Positions 43,308 through 51,389 of a DNA stretch of 64,000 nucleotides are shown in pieces; position 1 is the stretch's first letter, and each line of letters opens with the position of its first letter. The stretch lies in NCBI RefSeq assembly GCF_002154225.1, contig NZ_MTSE01000017.1, positions 37,389 through 101,388 of the forward strand, read 5' to 3'. Made by a program: the position numbers and the translations under genes. The stretch is from Hymenobacter crusticola (GTDB lineage Bacteria > Bacteroidota > Bacteroidia > Cytophagales > Hymenobacteraceae). The notes beneath the pieces are model-generated. The model was not told the origin of the DNA. It ran no database searches and worked only from the letters and a program-made list of their open reading frames with translations.

Positions 43308-44120
43308 ATGGAAACCGCCATGAACGAAGCTATTAAAACCACCAAGGAGCCAGCTCGCAAGAACAAAGTTGAGAGCTACGACATCTCCCGTTCCGACGAG
43401 ACGCTGCACTTGGCTACGGACCTAGCCAAGTTCATCAAGGACAACAAGCTCTCGACGACGGTGCAGGGCAAAGAGTTTGTGAACGTGGAAGGCTGGCAGT
43501 ACGCCGGCTCGCGCCTCGGCATCGTGCCGATCGTTGACCACGTCATCAACGTCAGCACCGAAACGGAGTTGAAGTACCAGGCTAAGGTGACGCTATTTGA
43601 CCTGCGCTCAGGTCACACAGTAGGAGCCGGTTTTGCCGTGTGCTCGAATAAAGAGAACGGCAAGAAGTTCTACCAAGAGTTTGCCATCATGAGCATGGCG
43701 CAAACGCGTGCTATCGGTAAGGCATATCGCAACATCCTCGCTTGGATCATCCGAGCAGCAGGTTACGAGCCCACGCCAGCCGAAGAGATGGATTATGCAG
43801 GCAATACTACTGAGGTAAAGCCAGCATTAGTAGTTGCGCCCGAAGCCGCACCAGTGACGGTAGCCGCCGAAGCTCCTGCCCCTATGAAGGCAGTGCCTGC
43901 TGAAGCTGCTCCGGTTGAAACGCCTGCCGTTACGTACGCCACGGCTTCGCAAAAGGAAGAGATTATCCGTTTGTTAAACCATCCGGTGATTACGCGCCAG
44001 GAGAAGACCAAGATGCTCTTGAACATCAACCGTCTGGACGAGGAGCGTGCTACGCAAGCCATTGCTAAGCTGCGCAAAGCCATCGACGACCGTGAGAACG
44101 GCGAATCGGCTGCCGCATAA
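43308..44120 (+). CDS. Hypothetical protein with resemblance to phage-type annealing proteins
   Basis: A 270-residue soluble protein. The ATG at 43308 has AGGA six bases upstream, one of the few Shine-Dalgarno-like sites here. A core of about 170 residues ends with EFAIMSMAQTRAIGKAYRNILAWIIRAAGYEPTPAEEMDYAG, a segment I associate with Rad52/Erf-like single-strand annealing and other phage or plasmid recombination proteins. An Ala/Pro/Val-rich linker of 60 residues follows, then a C-terminal helical module (ASQKEEIIRLLNHPVITRQEKTKMLL to the end), an arrangement also common in such proteins. The assignment is by analogy and weak. No phage genes surround it and its codon use matches neighbouring chromosomal genes, so it may be a domesticated or a core gene. 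Confidence 0.55.
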   Translation: METAMNEAIKTTKEPARKNKVESYDISRSDETLHLATDLAKFIKDNKLSTTVQGKEFVNVEGWQYAGSRLGIVPIVDHVINVSTETELKYQAKVTLFDLRSGHTVGAGFAVCSNKENGKKFYQEFAIMSMAQTRAIGKAYRNILAWIIRAAGYEPTPAEEMDYAGNTTEVKPALVVAPEAAPVTVAAEAPAPMKAVPAEAAPVETPAVTYATASQKEEIIRLLNHPVITRQEKTKMLLNINRLDEERATQAIAKLRKAIDDRENGESAAA

Positions 44121-44142
44121 GTTGCCATTCATCATACTACCT

Positions 44143-44180
44143 AAAAAGCCCGGTTCTATCCAGAACCGGGCTTTTCTTTT
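44143..44180 (+). terminator. Terminator of the gene at 43308
   Basis: The stem AAAAGCCCGGTTCT/AGAACCGGGCTTTT with loop ATCC, then CTTTT. Confidence 0.87.
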
Positions 44181-44196
44181 ACCCTATTGCTTGGCC

Positions 44197-44700
44197 TTAC
44201 CACATCTTACCACCTAGGTGCATGATCCGGTTCTTCAACACAGACATAATCTGGTCGAGGCCGCCCGAAGATGTGAGCATCCCAGGTGGTTGAAAGTTGA
44301 CAGAGCTTAGCCATTCGTACGCCGAGGCCATGTCCTCGAAAACTGCCACGACAGGCTTGGTGATTTCTTCGAGGGCGGCTTCCGCTTCATTCTGCACGTC
44401 TAGGTTTGGCGATAATATCCACGCCATGTACTCTATGCCCACCAGCTTCATATAGGGCAGTAACTCTGTCGCCAGCCAGGGTACTACGTCGGGGGTAGCT
44501 TTGGTGAGGTCGGTGTTGTCATTCAGAATGCGTTTGTACCGCCTTGCTACTAGGCACAGCACAATTTGGAGACAACTCTTGCGGAGCCGATCTAGGTCTA
44601 ATTCGCCATGCCAGTTTAAATAAAGCCAGTCGTTACTAGAGTCATAATAGGCGCTAACGTTTGGAGTCGTAAGCAATAATTTTAAGTCGGGGGTTGACAT
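44197..44700 (-). CDS. STAS/SpoIIAA-like hypothetical protein
   Basis: A 167-residue soluble protein. The N-terminal strands (SAYYDSSNDWLYLNWHGELDLDRLRKSC) and the central YKRILNDNTDLTKATPDVVPWL fit the SpoIIAA/STAS-like fold seen in many uncharacterised Bacteroidetes proteins, where a short DN or DxT loop precedes a helix. No catalytic motif is present. The start is the ATG at 44700; a longer frame to 44727 exists. Function is not predictable; related proteins may sense membrane or light signals, but this one has no further domain. It converges on the gene at 43308 across a terminator. Confidence 0.6.
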   Translation of the reverse strand: MSTPDLKLLLTTPNVSAYYDSSNDWLYLNWHGELDLDRLRKSCLQIVLCLVARRYKRILNDNTDLTKATPDVVPWLATELLPYMKLVGIEYMAWILSPNLDVQNEAEAALEEITKPVVAVFEDMASAYEWLSSVNFQPPGMLTSSGGLDQIMSVLKNRIMHLGGKMW

Positions 44701-45008
44701 GTAGCAAAAGGAGGGGATAGACGACAAAGCCGATGTGAGTAAAAAATGCCGAGCGGATTTACTTACCTCACTGTGAAAGAGTAATGGATAGAATACCTGC
44801 TGAATTACTAAATATTAAGCCAATTATATATTGATTCGGTGAACAAGGAGTAAGATCCCTCGAAAAAGCAGTTAGTGGCGTTGAACCCCTAGGTGGCCTA
44901 GGTCGGCTTCAGGGTGTTGAAGCCGACTGCTAGCATCCGTGAAGCTTGCTTATCCACTTTCCTGGGCCTTGGTATTATCTTCGTGGTTCCGCTACTGCTT
45001 TTCTGCCT
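44701..45008. other. Divergent intergenic region upstream of recQ
   Basis: It holds promoters for the STAS-like gene and recQ. A short imperfect repeat of CCTAGGTGG/CCTAGGTCGG lies at 44887-44907. No gene is seen. The last 63 bases are open in the recQ frame from a TTG at 44946. Confidence 0.4.
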
Positions 45009-46928
45009 GTGCCTGCGCCGACCGATGATATTCTACACCTGCTCCGCCAACATTGGGGACACGCGGCATTTCGTCCGTTGCAAGAAGATATTATCCGTTC
45101 GGTATTAGCGGGAAAGGACACACTCGCCTTATTGCCGACGGGAGGAGGAAAAAGTGTCTGTTTTCAAGTGCCCGCTTTGGCCCGCGATGGTATTTGTGTG
45201 GTAGTGTCGCCACTGATTGCGCTCATGAAAGATCAGGTGGAGCGCCTACGCAGCCGCGATATTCGCGCCGAGGCCATTTACGCGGGGATGAGCCACCAAG
45301 AAATCGACCAAACACTCGACAATTGCGTGTACGGTCCGGTCAAGTTCCTGTATGTATCGCCCGAGCGCCTGCTCACCGATCTATTTCGGGCCCGTGTGGC
45401 CCGGATGCGCGTTAACCTGTTGGCCATCGACGAAGCGCACTGCTTATCTCAGTGGGGATATGACTTCCGGCCACCGTACTTGCAAATTGCCGCTTTGCGC
45501 GAACTGCTGCCCACGGTACCCGTCATTGCCCTAACGGCCACAGCTACAACCCAGGTGAAGCAGGACATTGTCGAGAAGCTGGCTTTCCGGCCCGGCAGTC
45601 AGGTTTTTCAGCAGAGCTTTGCCCGCCCCAATCTTTCTTACTCGGTTTTTCAAACGGAAGATAAGCTGCGGCGCTTGCTGGAGATTGTTCGCGGCGTTGG
45701 GCCAGGAAAAACCAGCATTGTGTACGCCCGCACGCGGCGGCAGACCGAGGACGCCGCGGCTTTCTTACAGCAGCATCAGCTGCCCGCCGCCGCTTACCAC
45801 GCAGGCTTGCCCGCCGAGCAGCGTCACCGTACCCAGCAGGACTGGATGCAAGACCGCACGCGCATTATAGTTGCGACCAACGCGTTTGGGATGGGCATCG
45901 ACAAACCCGACGTGCGCTTAGTTGTGCACCTCGATGCGCCCGATAACTTAGAAGCATATTATCAGGAAGCGGGCCGCGCTGGGCGCGACGAGAAATACGC
46001 CTTCGCTGTGCTGCTCACTGGACCGAATGATGCCGATGACCTACGGCGCCGCACCGAGCTAGCGTACCCTCCGCTCGACACGGTGCGGCGCGTCTACCAG
46101 GCGCTGGCTAATTTCTCCCGCACAGCCGTAGGAGGAGGAGAGCTGGTAGCGTTTGATTTTGACATTCAGCAATTTGCCGAAACATATCGTCTTAAGGCCG
46201 TGGATGCGCACAACGCTCTTCGGACGCTAGAGCGGGAAGGGTTTGCCCAGGTAAATGAAGCCGTGAACAATCCGGCTCGCGTGCACATTCCCATCGATCA
46301 CAATGATCTGTACCGCTTTCAGGTAGCCAATGCCCAGCACGATAAGCTGATTAAAGCCCTGCTTCGGCTTAACGGTGGAGAAATCTTCACCAGCTTCCAG
46401 CGTATCTCGGAGAACAGCCTAGCTCAGTACTTACGCCTGAGCGTGGTGGACGTGCGCAAAATGCTACTATTCCTGCACCGCTCGGGTATCATTCAGTATC
46501 AGCCGAAGCACGACTCGCCCCAGGCCCTGTTTACCACGCCCCGCTACGACGCCGATAAGCTGCCACTCGACCAGAAGCACCTGCGGGAAATGCGGGCCCT
46601 GGCGCAGCAAAAAGCGGCCGCTGTGGTGCGCTATGCCGCGGGTGGGCGCTGTCGTCAGCAACTGCTGCTTGAGTACTTCGGCGAGCTGGATGCTCCCGTA
46701 TGCAAGGTGTGCGACTACTGCCTGGAGCAAAAAAAGCAGCAAAATGTAACAGGTGCCTCGCCGGCCTTGCGCCAGCAGCTATTGCAGTTAGTACGCACCA
46801 CGCCGCAGACGCCCCGCCAGGTGGTGAGTCAGTTTGCCCCGGCCCAAGCAAGCACCGTTACAGAACTCTTGCGAGAACTCATAGATCGGGGCGAGTTGCG
46901 CTACGCCGCCGATGGGAAGTTGACGTAA
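45009..46928 (+). CDS. recQ: RecQ-family ATP-dependent DNA helicase
   Basis: A 639-residue 3'-5' superfamily 2 helicase. Motif 0 is FRPLQEDIIRSVL, Walker A LLPTGGGKS, motif II IDEAHCLSQWGYDF with the aromatic-rich loop, motif III ALTATAT, and motif VI QEAGRAGRDEKYA. The RecQ C-terminal zinc module has four Cys (GRCRQQLLLEYFGE, then VCKVCDYC), followed by a winged-helix segment. There is no HRDC domain, so it resembles the shorter RecQ paralogues. I choose the GTG at 45009, directly before DDILHLLRQHWGH; a TTG at 44946 would add 21 residues unlike RecQ. It helps process stalled forks and recombination intermediates. Confidence 0.92.
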   Translation: MPAPTDDILHLLRQHWGHAAFRPLQEDIIRSVLAGKDTLALLPTGGGKSVCFQVPALARDGICVVVSPLIALMKDQVERLRSRDIRAEAIYAGMSHQEIDQTLDNCVYGPVKFLYVSPERLLTDLFRARVARMRVNLLAIDEAHCLSQWGYDFRPPYLQIAALRELLPTVPVIALTATATTQVKQDIVEKLAFRPGSQVFQQSFARPNLSYSVFQTEDKLRRLLEIVRGVGPGKTSIVYARTRRQTEDAAAFLQQHQLPAAAYHAGLPAEQRHRTQQDWMQDRTRIIVATNAFGMGIDKPDVRLVVHLDAPDNLEAYYQEAGRAGRDEKYAFAVLLTGPNDADDLRRRTELAYPPLDTVRRVYQALANFSRTAVGGGELVAFDFDIQQFAETYRLKAVDAHNALRTLEREGFAQVNEAVNNPARVHIPIDHNDLYRFQVANAQHDKLIKALLRLNGGEIFTSFQRISENSLAQYLRLSVVDVRKMLLFLHRSGIIQYQPKHDSPQALFTTPRYDADKLPLDQKHLREMRALAQQKAAAVVRYAAGGRCRQQLLLEYFGELDAPVCKVCDYCLEQKKQQNVTGASPALRQQLLQLVRTTPQTPRQVVSQFAPAQASTVTELLRELIDRGELRYAADGKLT

Positions 46929-46974
46929 AACCAACAAGGCCAACCATCGCTGGGATGGTTGGCCTTGTTGGTTT
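46928..46974. terminator. Very long perfect hairpin between recQ and ohr
   Basis: A 21-base-pair stem without mismatch around a 5-base loop, starting at the last base of the recQ stop codon. It would terminate recQ and, from the other side, the ohrR-ohr transcript. The U-tract is only three bases on each side. Confidence 0.8.
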
Positions 46975-46988
46975 GCACTCTAGGTTAC

Positions 46989-47426
46989 TTAAGCAGGGTT
47001 GGTAGTAGTGCTCAGCGTAACCTCGATGTTGCCGCGGGTAGCACGCGAATATGGGCAGATGCCGTGCGCAGCTTCTACAAGCTGTTCTGCTTGCGTCTGC
47101 TCGATGTTCGGAATGTTGACGTGCAGGTCCGCAGAAATACCGTAGCCGCCATCTTCGGCCTTGCCGAAGCCAATGAAGGCTTCTACCGTTACGTCTTCCA
47201 GCTTCACTTTTGCCTGCCGGGCTGCTACACCTAGGGCGCCTTCGAAGCAGGCTGCGTAGCCGGCAGCAAATAACTGCTCGGGATTTGTAGCGCCCGCTTT
47301 GCCAGGGCCGCCCATCTCTTTCGGAGTGCTAAGTGCTACGTCTAGCACATTGTTGGCAGTGGTAACATGACCATCGCGGCCGCCTTTGGCAAGCGCTTGT
47401 GCGGTGAACACCTTTTCAATTTTCAT
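46989..47426 (-). CDS. ohr: Organic hydroperoxide resistance protein Ohr (copy 2)
   Basis: A 145-residue thiol peroxidase for organic hydroperoxides. It has the peroxidatic Cys60 (FAAGYAACFEGAL) and the resolving Cys124 (HGICPYSRATRGN), plus GATNPEQLFAAGY. The length is standard for Ohr. It lies 25 bases after the ohrR stop codon in the same direction, so regulator and enzyme form an operon, the classic arrangement. It shares about half its residues with copy 1 at 40267 by eye but lacks the C-terminal extension. Confidence 0.93.
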   Translation of the reverse strand: MKIEKVFTAQALAKGGRDGHVTTANNVLDVALSTPKEMGGPGKAGATNPEQLFAAGYAACFEGALGVAARQAKVKLEDVTVEAFIGFGKAEDGGYGISADLHVNIPNIEQTQAEQLVEAAHGICPYSRATRGNIEVTLSTTTNPA

Positions 47427-47451
47427 GGCGAAAAGTAGGGGAAAGTAAAAA

Positions 47452-47901
47452 TTAGCGCAGCACCGTCAGCAACTGCTGAAGCTGCGTGCGCAGGGTTTCA
47501 AATTCGGTAGGGGAGAGCTGAAGCTTTTCCAGCAGATGTACCGGAATGCTACAAGCTTGCGCTTGGAGCTCGTGGCCGGTGGGGAGTAAGGTAATAATCA
47601 CCGACCGCTCATCGCGTGGGTCGCGGCGACGGCTAAGCCACTGGCGTTGTTCCATCCGCTTAAGCAAGGGTGTAAGGGTGCCCGAATCGAGCAATAGCTT
47701 CTCACCTAGCTCTTTCACCGTGAGCTCCCGATGCTCCCAAAGAAGCATCAGCACAAGGTATTGCGGGTAGGTGATATCCAAGGCCTGCAAATACGGCTGG
47801 TACGCCTTCGTAAACATGCGCGACAACGCGTAAAGTGGAAAACACAGCTGGTTATCCAGTTTCAGGAGTTCGTTGGCGTTGTTGGCAGCAGGCGTATTCA
47901 T
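47452..47901 (-). CDS. ohrR: OhrR, MarR-family peroxide-sensing repressor
   Basis: A 149-residue winged-helix MarR protein. LDNQLCFPLYALSRMFTKAYQPYL holds the sensing Cys20 in the same place as OhrR of Bacillus and Xanthomonas; oxidation by organic peroxide releases it from DNA. TYPQYLVLMLLWEHRELTVKELGEKLLLDSGTLTPLLKRME is the HTH, and RDPRDERSVIITLLPTGHEL is the wing. The ATG at 47901 is chosen, since a longer frame from 47952 would run through the operator. The transcript is ohrR-ohr, autorepressed through the palindrome upstream. Confidence 0.92.
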   Translation of the reverse strand: MNTPAANNANELLKLDNQLCFPLYALSRMFTKAYQPYLQALDITYPQYLVLMLLWEHRELTVKELGEKLLLDSGTLTPLLKRMEQRQWLSRRRDPRDERSVIITLLPTGHELQAQACSIPVHLLEKLQLSPTEFETLRTQLQQLLTVLR

Positions 47902-47913
47902 AATCTTCGTGAG

Positions 47914-47921
47914 CAAAGATA
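47914..47921 (-). promoter_or_regulatory. -7 box of the ohrR promoter
   Basis: On the reverse strand TATCTTTG, a match to TAnnTTTG, lies 13 bases before the ohrR start codon. The operator palindrome covers the region just upstream of it, as expected for a repressor. Confidence 0.55.
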
Positions 47922-47937
47922 GGTATGTTTTGCAAGA

Positions 47938-47957
47938 TTTAGTTGTATACAATTTAA
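47938..47957. promoter_or_regulatory. Candidate OhrR operator
   Basis: TTTAGTTGTATACAATTTAA is a near-perfect inverted repeat (8 of 10 positions pair, with the perfect core TTGTATACAA). It closely resembles the TACAATT/AATTGTA operator known for OhrR of other bacteria. It lies 37 bases upstream of the ohrR start codon, next to the -7 box. Confidence 0.7.
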
Positions 47958-48007
47958 TGGCTTAAAATAATTCCGTAAGTCGTTGATTGACAAAAATAAA
48001 AAGCTCA

Positions 48008-48047
48008 CAAAAAAGCCCGGTCACTAACAATTAAGTAGTGACCGGGC
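48008..48047 (-). terminator. Terminator of the rhodanese gene
   Basis: The stem GCCCGGTCACTA/TAGTGACCGGGC with a 9-base loop; on the reverse strand it is followed by TTTTTTGTG. Confidence 0.82.
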
Positions 48048-48067
48048 GCTGAAGGGGAGTCGAAGGA

Positions 48068-48364
48068 TTATTGCTGATACGCAGAGAAGCCGCCGATTAA
48101 GTTGCGTACGTTGGTGAAACCTTGCTGTGCTAAGAAGGCTTTGGCCGAAGCAGAGCGCCCACCACCTTTGCAGTGTACAATCACTTCTTGGCCTTTTAGC
48201 TCCTCTAGGTCATCTAGCTTTTCGCCTAAAGAACCTAGGGGAATATTCTGGCTGCCTTCGATGCGGCCTTCAGCGTTTTCCCACGGCTCGCGTACGTCAA
48301 TAATCGTTAGTTGCTCACCAGCTTGTTGGCGCTGTTTGAGTTCAGCAGGAGTAATATCGGGCAT
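48068..48364 (-). CDS. Rhodanese-like domain protein
   Basis: A 98-residue single-domain rhodanese. TIIDVREPWENAEGRIEGSQNIPLG is the conserved CH2A segment, and VIVHCKGGGRSASAKAFL holds the active-site Cys65 in the loop C-K-G-G-G-R. It can carry a persulfide and pass sulfur to acceptors; small single-domain forms often serve sulfur relay or thiol redox. There is no signal peptide, so it is cytoplasmic. It stands alone with a good terminator. A T9SS cargo gene ends 76 bases upstream on the same strand. Confidence 0.9.
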   Translation of the reverse strand: MPDITPAELKQRQQAGEQLTIIDVREPWENAEGRIEGSQNIPLGSLGEKLDDLEELKGQEVIVHCKGGGRSASAKAFLAQQGFTNVRNLIGGFSAYQQ

Positions 48365-48440
48365 GGAATGATGGAAAGAAAAGGAGCGTTAAGTACGCAA
48401 TTTCGTAAAAAATGAAAGAAGGAAGCGTTTCTTCTCTGCC

Positions 48441-50279
48441 TTATTCCGCCAAGATCAATCGTTTGGTTACGAGCAAGCCATTTGGGAGCGTTAGCTGGAT
48501 AACATACACGCCAGCTGGTAAAGCACTTAGATCTAAGCTTTTTTGCCCAGCTTGAGCAGTGGGCTGTACCCAAGCCGTCCGCCCCACAGCATCGAGCACC
48601 GTAGCGCGCCGGTAAGTGCCCTGCACGTGCACTAGGCCGGCGCTCGGGTTAGGGTACACGCTAAAAGTGGCGGCTGTAGCCGGATCTGCCGTTCCTGTCA
48701 CGATGCTGTTGGTGAGAACCGGACGCATCATAATAGCCCCTTGCAATGTAGACGCCGACCAGTTGTTGCTGGTAGCCGTAACGGGTCCTTGCGAAATGAG
48801 CGTGTAGTTGGCCGGAACAGTGCTGTTGTAGTCCAGCCCAGCTTGAAGAAAGTTGCCGCTAGCTGCGTAGCCAATATAGAACGAGCCGCTTACGGGCACG
48901 GGAGCAGGAAAATTGACATCTACGTAGTTAGCTGGCGGCGACGCGGGCACGGTGTACGCTTGGGTGGCCTTGGCTACTCCCGAGGGCTTGCCATCCTTTT
49001 CATCCCAAATGCCAATGGTGAGCACGCGGCTGGTCGCCGTGGGTGAAGGCAGCATGTATAGGCGTAAGCCTTTCACCTGATCGGCCTTGTTAAGATCGAA
49101 GCGGTAGACCAGATAGCTGAGAGCACTGTTCGTGGCCATGGCTTCGGGCGTGCCATCGTCGTAGGCGTAGTAATCCGTTAGCTCGGTGATACGGCTGATC
49201 GTATCGTTGGGCAGCGTCTGAGGATTGGATTCGTTGGTGAGCAGGGTAATGGTGTGCCGCACGCGCTTGCCCGCGTCGGAAATAGGCAAGGGAATGCTGC
49301 GCACGCTGCCTGCCACGGCGAACTGCTGCTGGCTAGGTTGCAGGGAAGAGGTGCCATTCAGATACGTGGCGGCCGCTCCGCCTAGTAGCACTTGCAGCGT
49401 GCCCGTCCAGGTAACGGGGGTGTTGGCCGGGCCTACGTCGAAGTTGTTGATTGTCGTAGCGGTGTTGTCATTCAGCTCGTTGGCCGGCGAAGAACTTGCG
49501 TTGTATTGCCACACTGGCATGGCCGTGTACCGCTTTAGCAAGCTGGAAAGCGGGGCGCTAGTAGCAATGTCGCGGTAAGAATTACTGGTGCCCGATCGGT
49601 CGCGGTTCAGGTACACGTAGTCGATGCTCCAAGCGTCGTTGGTATTGGCCTGGTTGCCGGACGAGTGAAAGCGGAACTGAAAAGCTCCGTGTAAGTAGCG
49701 GCTGTCCGTCACTGGGATAAGCTGCTGCTGAAATGCTGTTTGTACCCTGGTGCTCCGTTCAATCCAGACCTGACGCCAGATGCCCGTATTATCCAGGAAA
49801 TCCAGCGACAAGTATACGGGGCGGCTACTGGTGTTTAGGGAAGGCGCCCCGACAACGCTGCCCGCCTGCCAGAAAAAGCTCAGGTACACCTGGGCACTAG
49901 CTGCAAGGCCACCTAGGTTGATGGGCTGCGAGGTGAGCGTATCAGTATCGCTAACGGCCGAACCATAAGGCTGGCCGTCTGCTTTGAGGCCGTCGAACGT
50001 GGCGACGCCCCGGGAAGGTGGCGCCACCGGGAAGCGGTTGTTGACCAGCGTGCCGCCCCGCGCGAGCCATACCTGCGTGTTGGGTTGCCCCTCGCGTCCC
50101 GAGAAATCATCAAACACAGGCAGACCAAGGGCCGCCGCGCGCGTACGAATCTCACGACTAGCAGTTGGCGCAGTCCGACCCGGATCAGCGGTCAACGGCG
50201 TTACTGTTTGTGCTTGGCTAAGCAGCGGCAACAGGAAAAGGAGGCAGAAAACGCGGTGTAGTCGTTTGGAATAGCGCAT
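48441..50279 (-). CDS. T9SS type A sorting domain protein
   Basis: A 612-residue exported protein. The ATG at 50279 gives the leader RYSKRLHRVFCLLFLLPLLSQAQ; the frame is open 126 bases further but that part is not leader-like. FDDFSGREGQPNTQVWLARGG and RSTRVQTAFQQQLIPVTDSRYLHGAFQFRFHSSGNQ suggest a concanavalin-like or MAM-type beta sandwich (about 60-230), and NDAWSIDYVYLNRD is a phrase common in T9SS cargo. A second sandwich lies around 430-530. The C-terminal VYPNPSAGLVHVQGTYRRATVLD to LTLPNGLLVTKRLILAE is the sorting domain. No catalytic motif is seen, and the function is unknown. Confidence 0.85.
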   Translation of the reverse strand: MRYSKRLHRVFCLLFLLPLLSQAQTVTPLTADPGRTAPTASREIRTRAAALGLPVFDDFSGREGQPNTQVWLARGGTLVNNRFPVAPPSRGVATFDGLKADGQPYGSAVSDTDTLTSQPINLGGLAASAQVYLSFFWQAGSVVGAPSLNTSSRPVYLSLDFLDNTGIWRQVWIERSTRVQTAFQQQLIPVTDSRYLHGAFQFRFHSSGNQANTNDAWSIDYVYLNRDRSGTSNSYRDIATSAPLSSLLKRYTAMPVWQYNASSSPANELNDNTATTINNFDVGPANTPVTWTGTLQVLLGGAAATYLNGTSSLQPSQQQFAVAGSVRSIPLPISDAGKRVRHTITLLTNESNPQTLPNDTISRITELTDYYAYDDGTPEAMATNSALSYLVYRFDLNKADQVKGLRLYMLPSPTATSRVLTIGIWDEKDGKPSGVAKATQAYTVPASPPANYVDVNFPAPVPVSGSFYIGYAASGNFLQAGLDYNSTVPANYTLISQGPVTATSNNWSASTLQGAIMMRPVLTNSIVTGTADPATAATFSVYPNPSAGLVHVQGTYRRATVLDAVGRTAWVQPTAQAGQKSLDLSALPAGVYVIQLTLPNGLLVTKRLILAE

Positions 50280-50405
50280 AAATTGGTGGTTGAATAGCTG
50301 AGCTTGTACGACGGCCGCGGAACCTGTGTCTTTGGCCCTTAAGCCTAACCGCAGAGAGGTACGATTTAGTATGGCACCTAGGTTCGCAAAACGCAATTTC
50401 AGCAA

Positions 50406-50432
50406 AGAAGCCGTGCGAGTAGCACGGCTTCT
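50406..50432 (-). terminator. Terminator after the PASTA gene
   Basis: The stem AGAAGCCGTGC/GCACGGCTTCT with a 5-base loop, about 40 bases past the PASTA stop on the reverse strand; followed by TTTGCTG. Confidence 0.6.
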
Positions 50433-50472
50433 AATGAGCTAAGATTAACAGGAAAGCAGAGTATTAGATTAC

Positions 50473-51258
50473 TTAGCGCACGGGCTTAACCGGCTCCTGG
50501 CCAGCTATCCATAAGTCGACTAGTTGCCCCATGCGGATGGTGGCGCCGGGGCCTGCCGTGGGACGCTGTTTCACAACGGTACCGTCCGTTTGTCCTTCTT
50601 CAGCTGCCTGGTAAAAAATCTCGCCTACTTGCAAGCCTTGACCCACCAGCAGTGTGGTCGCTTCGTCGGCCGGCATGTTTACCACATTCGGCACCGGAAA
50701 CTCCTGGTTGCCTAGGCCGTCGCCCACCTCTAAGTCGACGCGGGTGCCTTTGGCAATTGGAGCGCCAGGAGCTATTTCTTTGCCATCAACGAGTTGGCGA
50801 AGCACCTGATTTTGCCGCAGATCGGGCACTTTTATTAGCTTGCCTAGTGCTAGCCCATAGCTTTCCAGGATCATGTAAGCCGTTTTCTCGGTGCCTTCCG
50901 TGAGATTCGGCATCTTAATCACTGGTGGGCGTTTCATGCTTACCGAGATGTAGATTTTGCGGTCTTCCTTCACCCGCTCGCCCGGTGCGGGGTCCTGCGT
51001 GAGTACCGTAAAAGGCTGTATGCGAGGGTTATAGCTGGAGTCATCTACGAAATAGCGTAGATCATGTTCATCCAGATAGTTTTCCAAGGCTTCGAGCCGC
51101 ATCCCGGTTATTTTCGGTACGACAATGGTTTCGCCGTGGTGCGTGGTAATAGGCAAGTAGACAAAGAAGAAGGCAAATAACAGCAGCGCCCCCACCACCA
51201 GCATCACCAGCAGGTGCTTCACAACGTCGAAGGGGGTGTCTGATTTAAGAAAGGCCAT
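50473..51258 (-). CDS. PASTA-domain membrane protein
   Basis: A 261-residue protein with a short cytoplasmic N terminus, one membrane helix (about 15-40) and three PASTA repeats outside. The repeats begin near VVPKITGMRLEALENYLDEHDL, IKMPNLTEGTEKTAYMILESYGL and FPVPNVVNMPADEATTLLVGQGL. PASTA modules bind muropeptides or the D-Ala ends of peptidoglycan in Gram-positive kinases and PBPs. In this group they occur as stand-alone proteins of unknown role. It is directly downstream of the double Ddl gene (131 bases), which makes D-Ala-D-Ala, so a cell-wall link is plausible but not shown. There is no kinase domain. Confidence 0.88.
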   Translation of the reverse strand: MAFLKSDTPFDVVKHLLVMLVVGALLLFAFFFVYLPITTHHGETIVVPKITGMRLEALENYLDEHDLRYFVDDSSYNPRIQPFTVLTQDPAPGERVKEDRKIYISVSMKRPPVIKMPNLTEGTEKTAYMILESYGLALGKLIKVPDLRQNQVLRQLVDGKEIAPGAPIAKGTRVDLEVGDGLGNQEFPVPNVVNMPADEATTLLVGQGLQVGEIFYQAAEEGQTDGTVVKQRPTAGPGATIRMGQLVDLWIAGQEPVKPVR

Positions 51259-51350
51259 TTTTTAGGAAGGAGCTAGAAGCTGGGAATACGGAGCTAGAAG
51301 GCGAAATTAGCGCTAAAAGCTAGATTGTCGAGAAGCAGAGCTAGGACTAA

Positions 51351-51378
51351 GCTCCCTTCCTTAATAAGGGAAGGGAGC
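51351..51378 (-). terminator. Possible terminator of the ddl gene
   Basis: The stem GCTCCCTTCC/GGAAGGGAGC with an 8-base loop, 12 bases past the stop codon on the reverse strand. There is no U-tract. The neighbouring 51265-51330 repeats GGAGCTAGAAG twice. Confidence 0.45.
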
Positions 51379-51389
51379 CTAGCTTTCGT

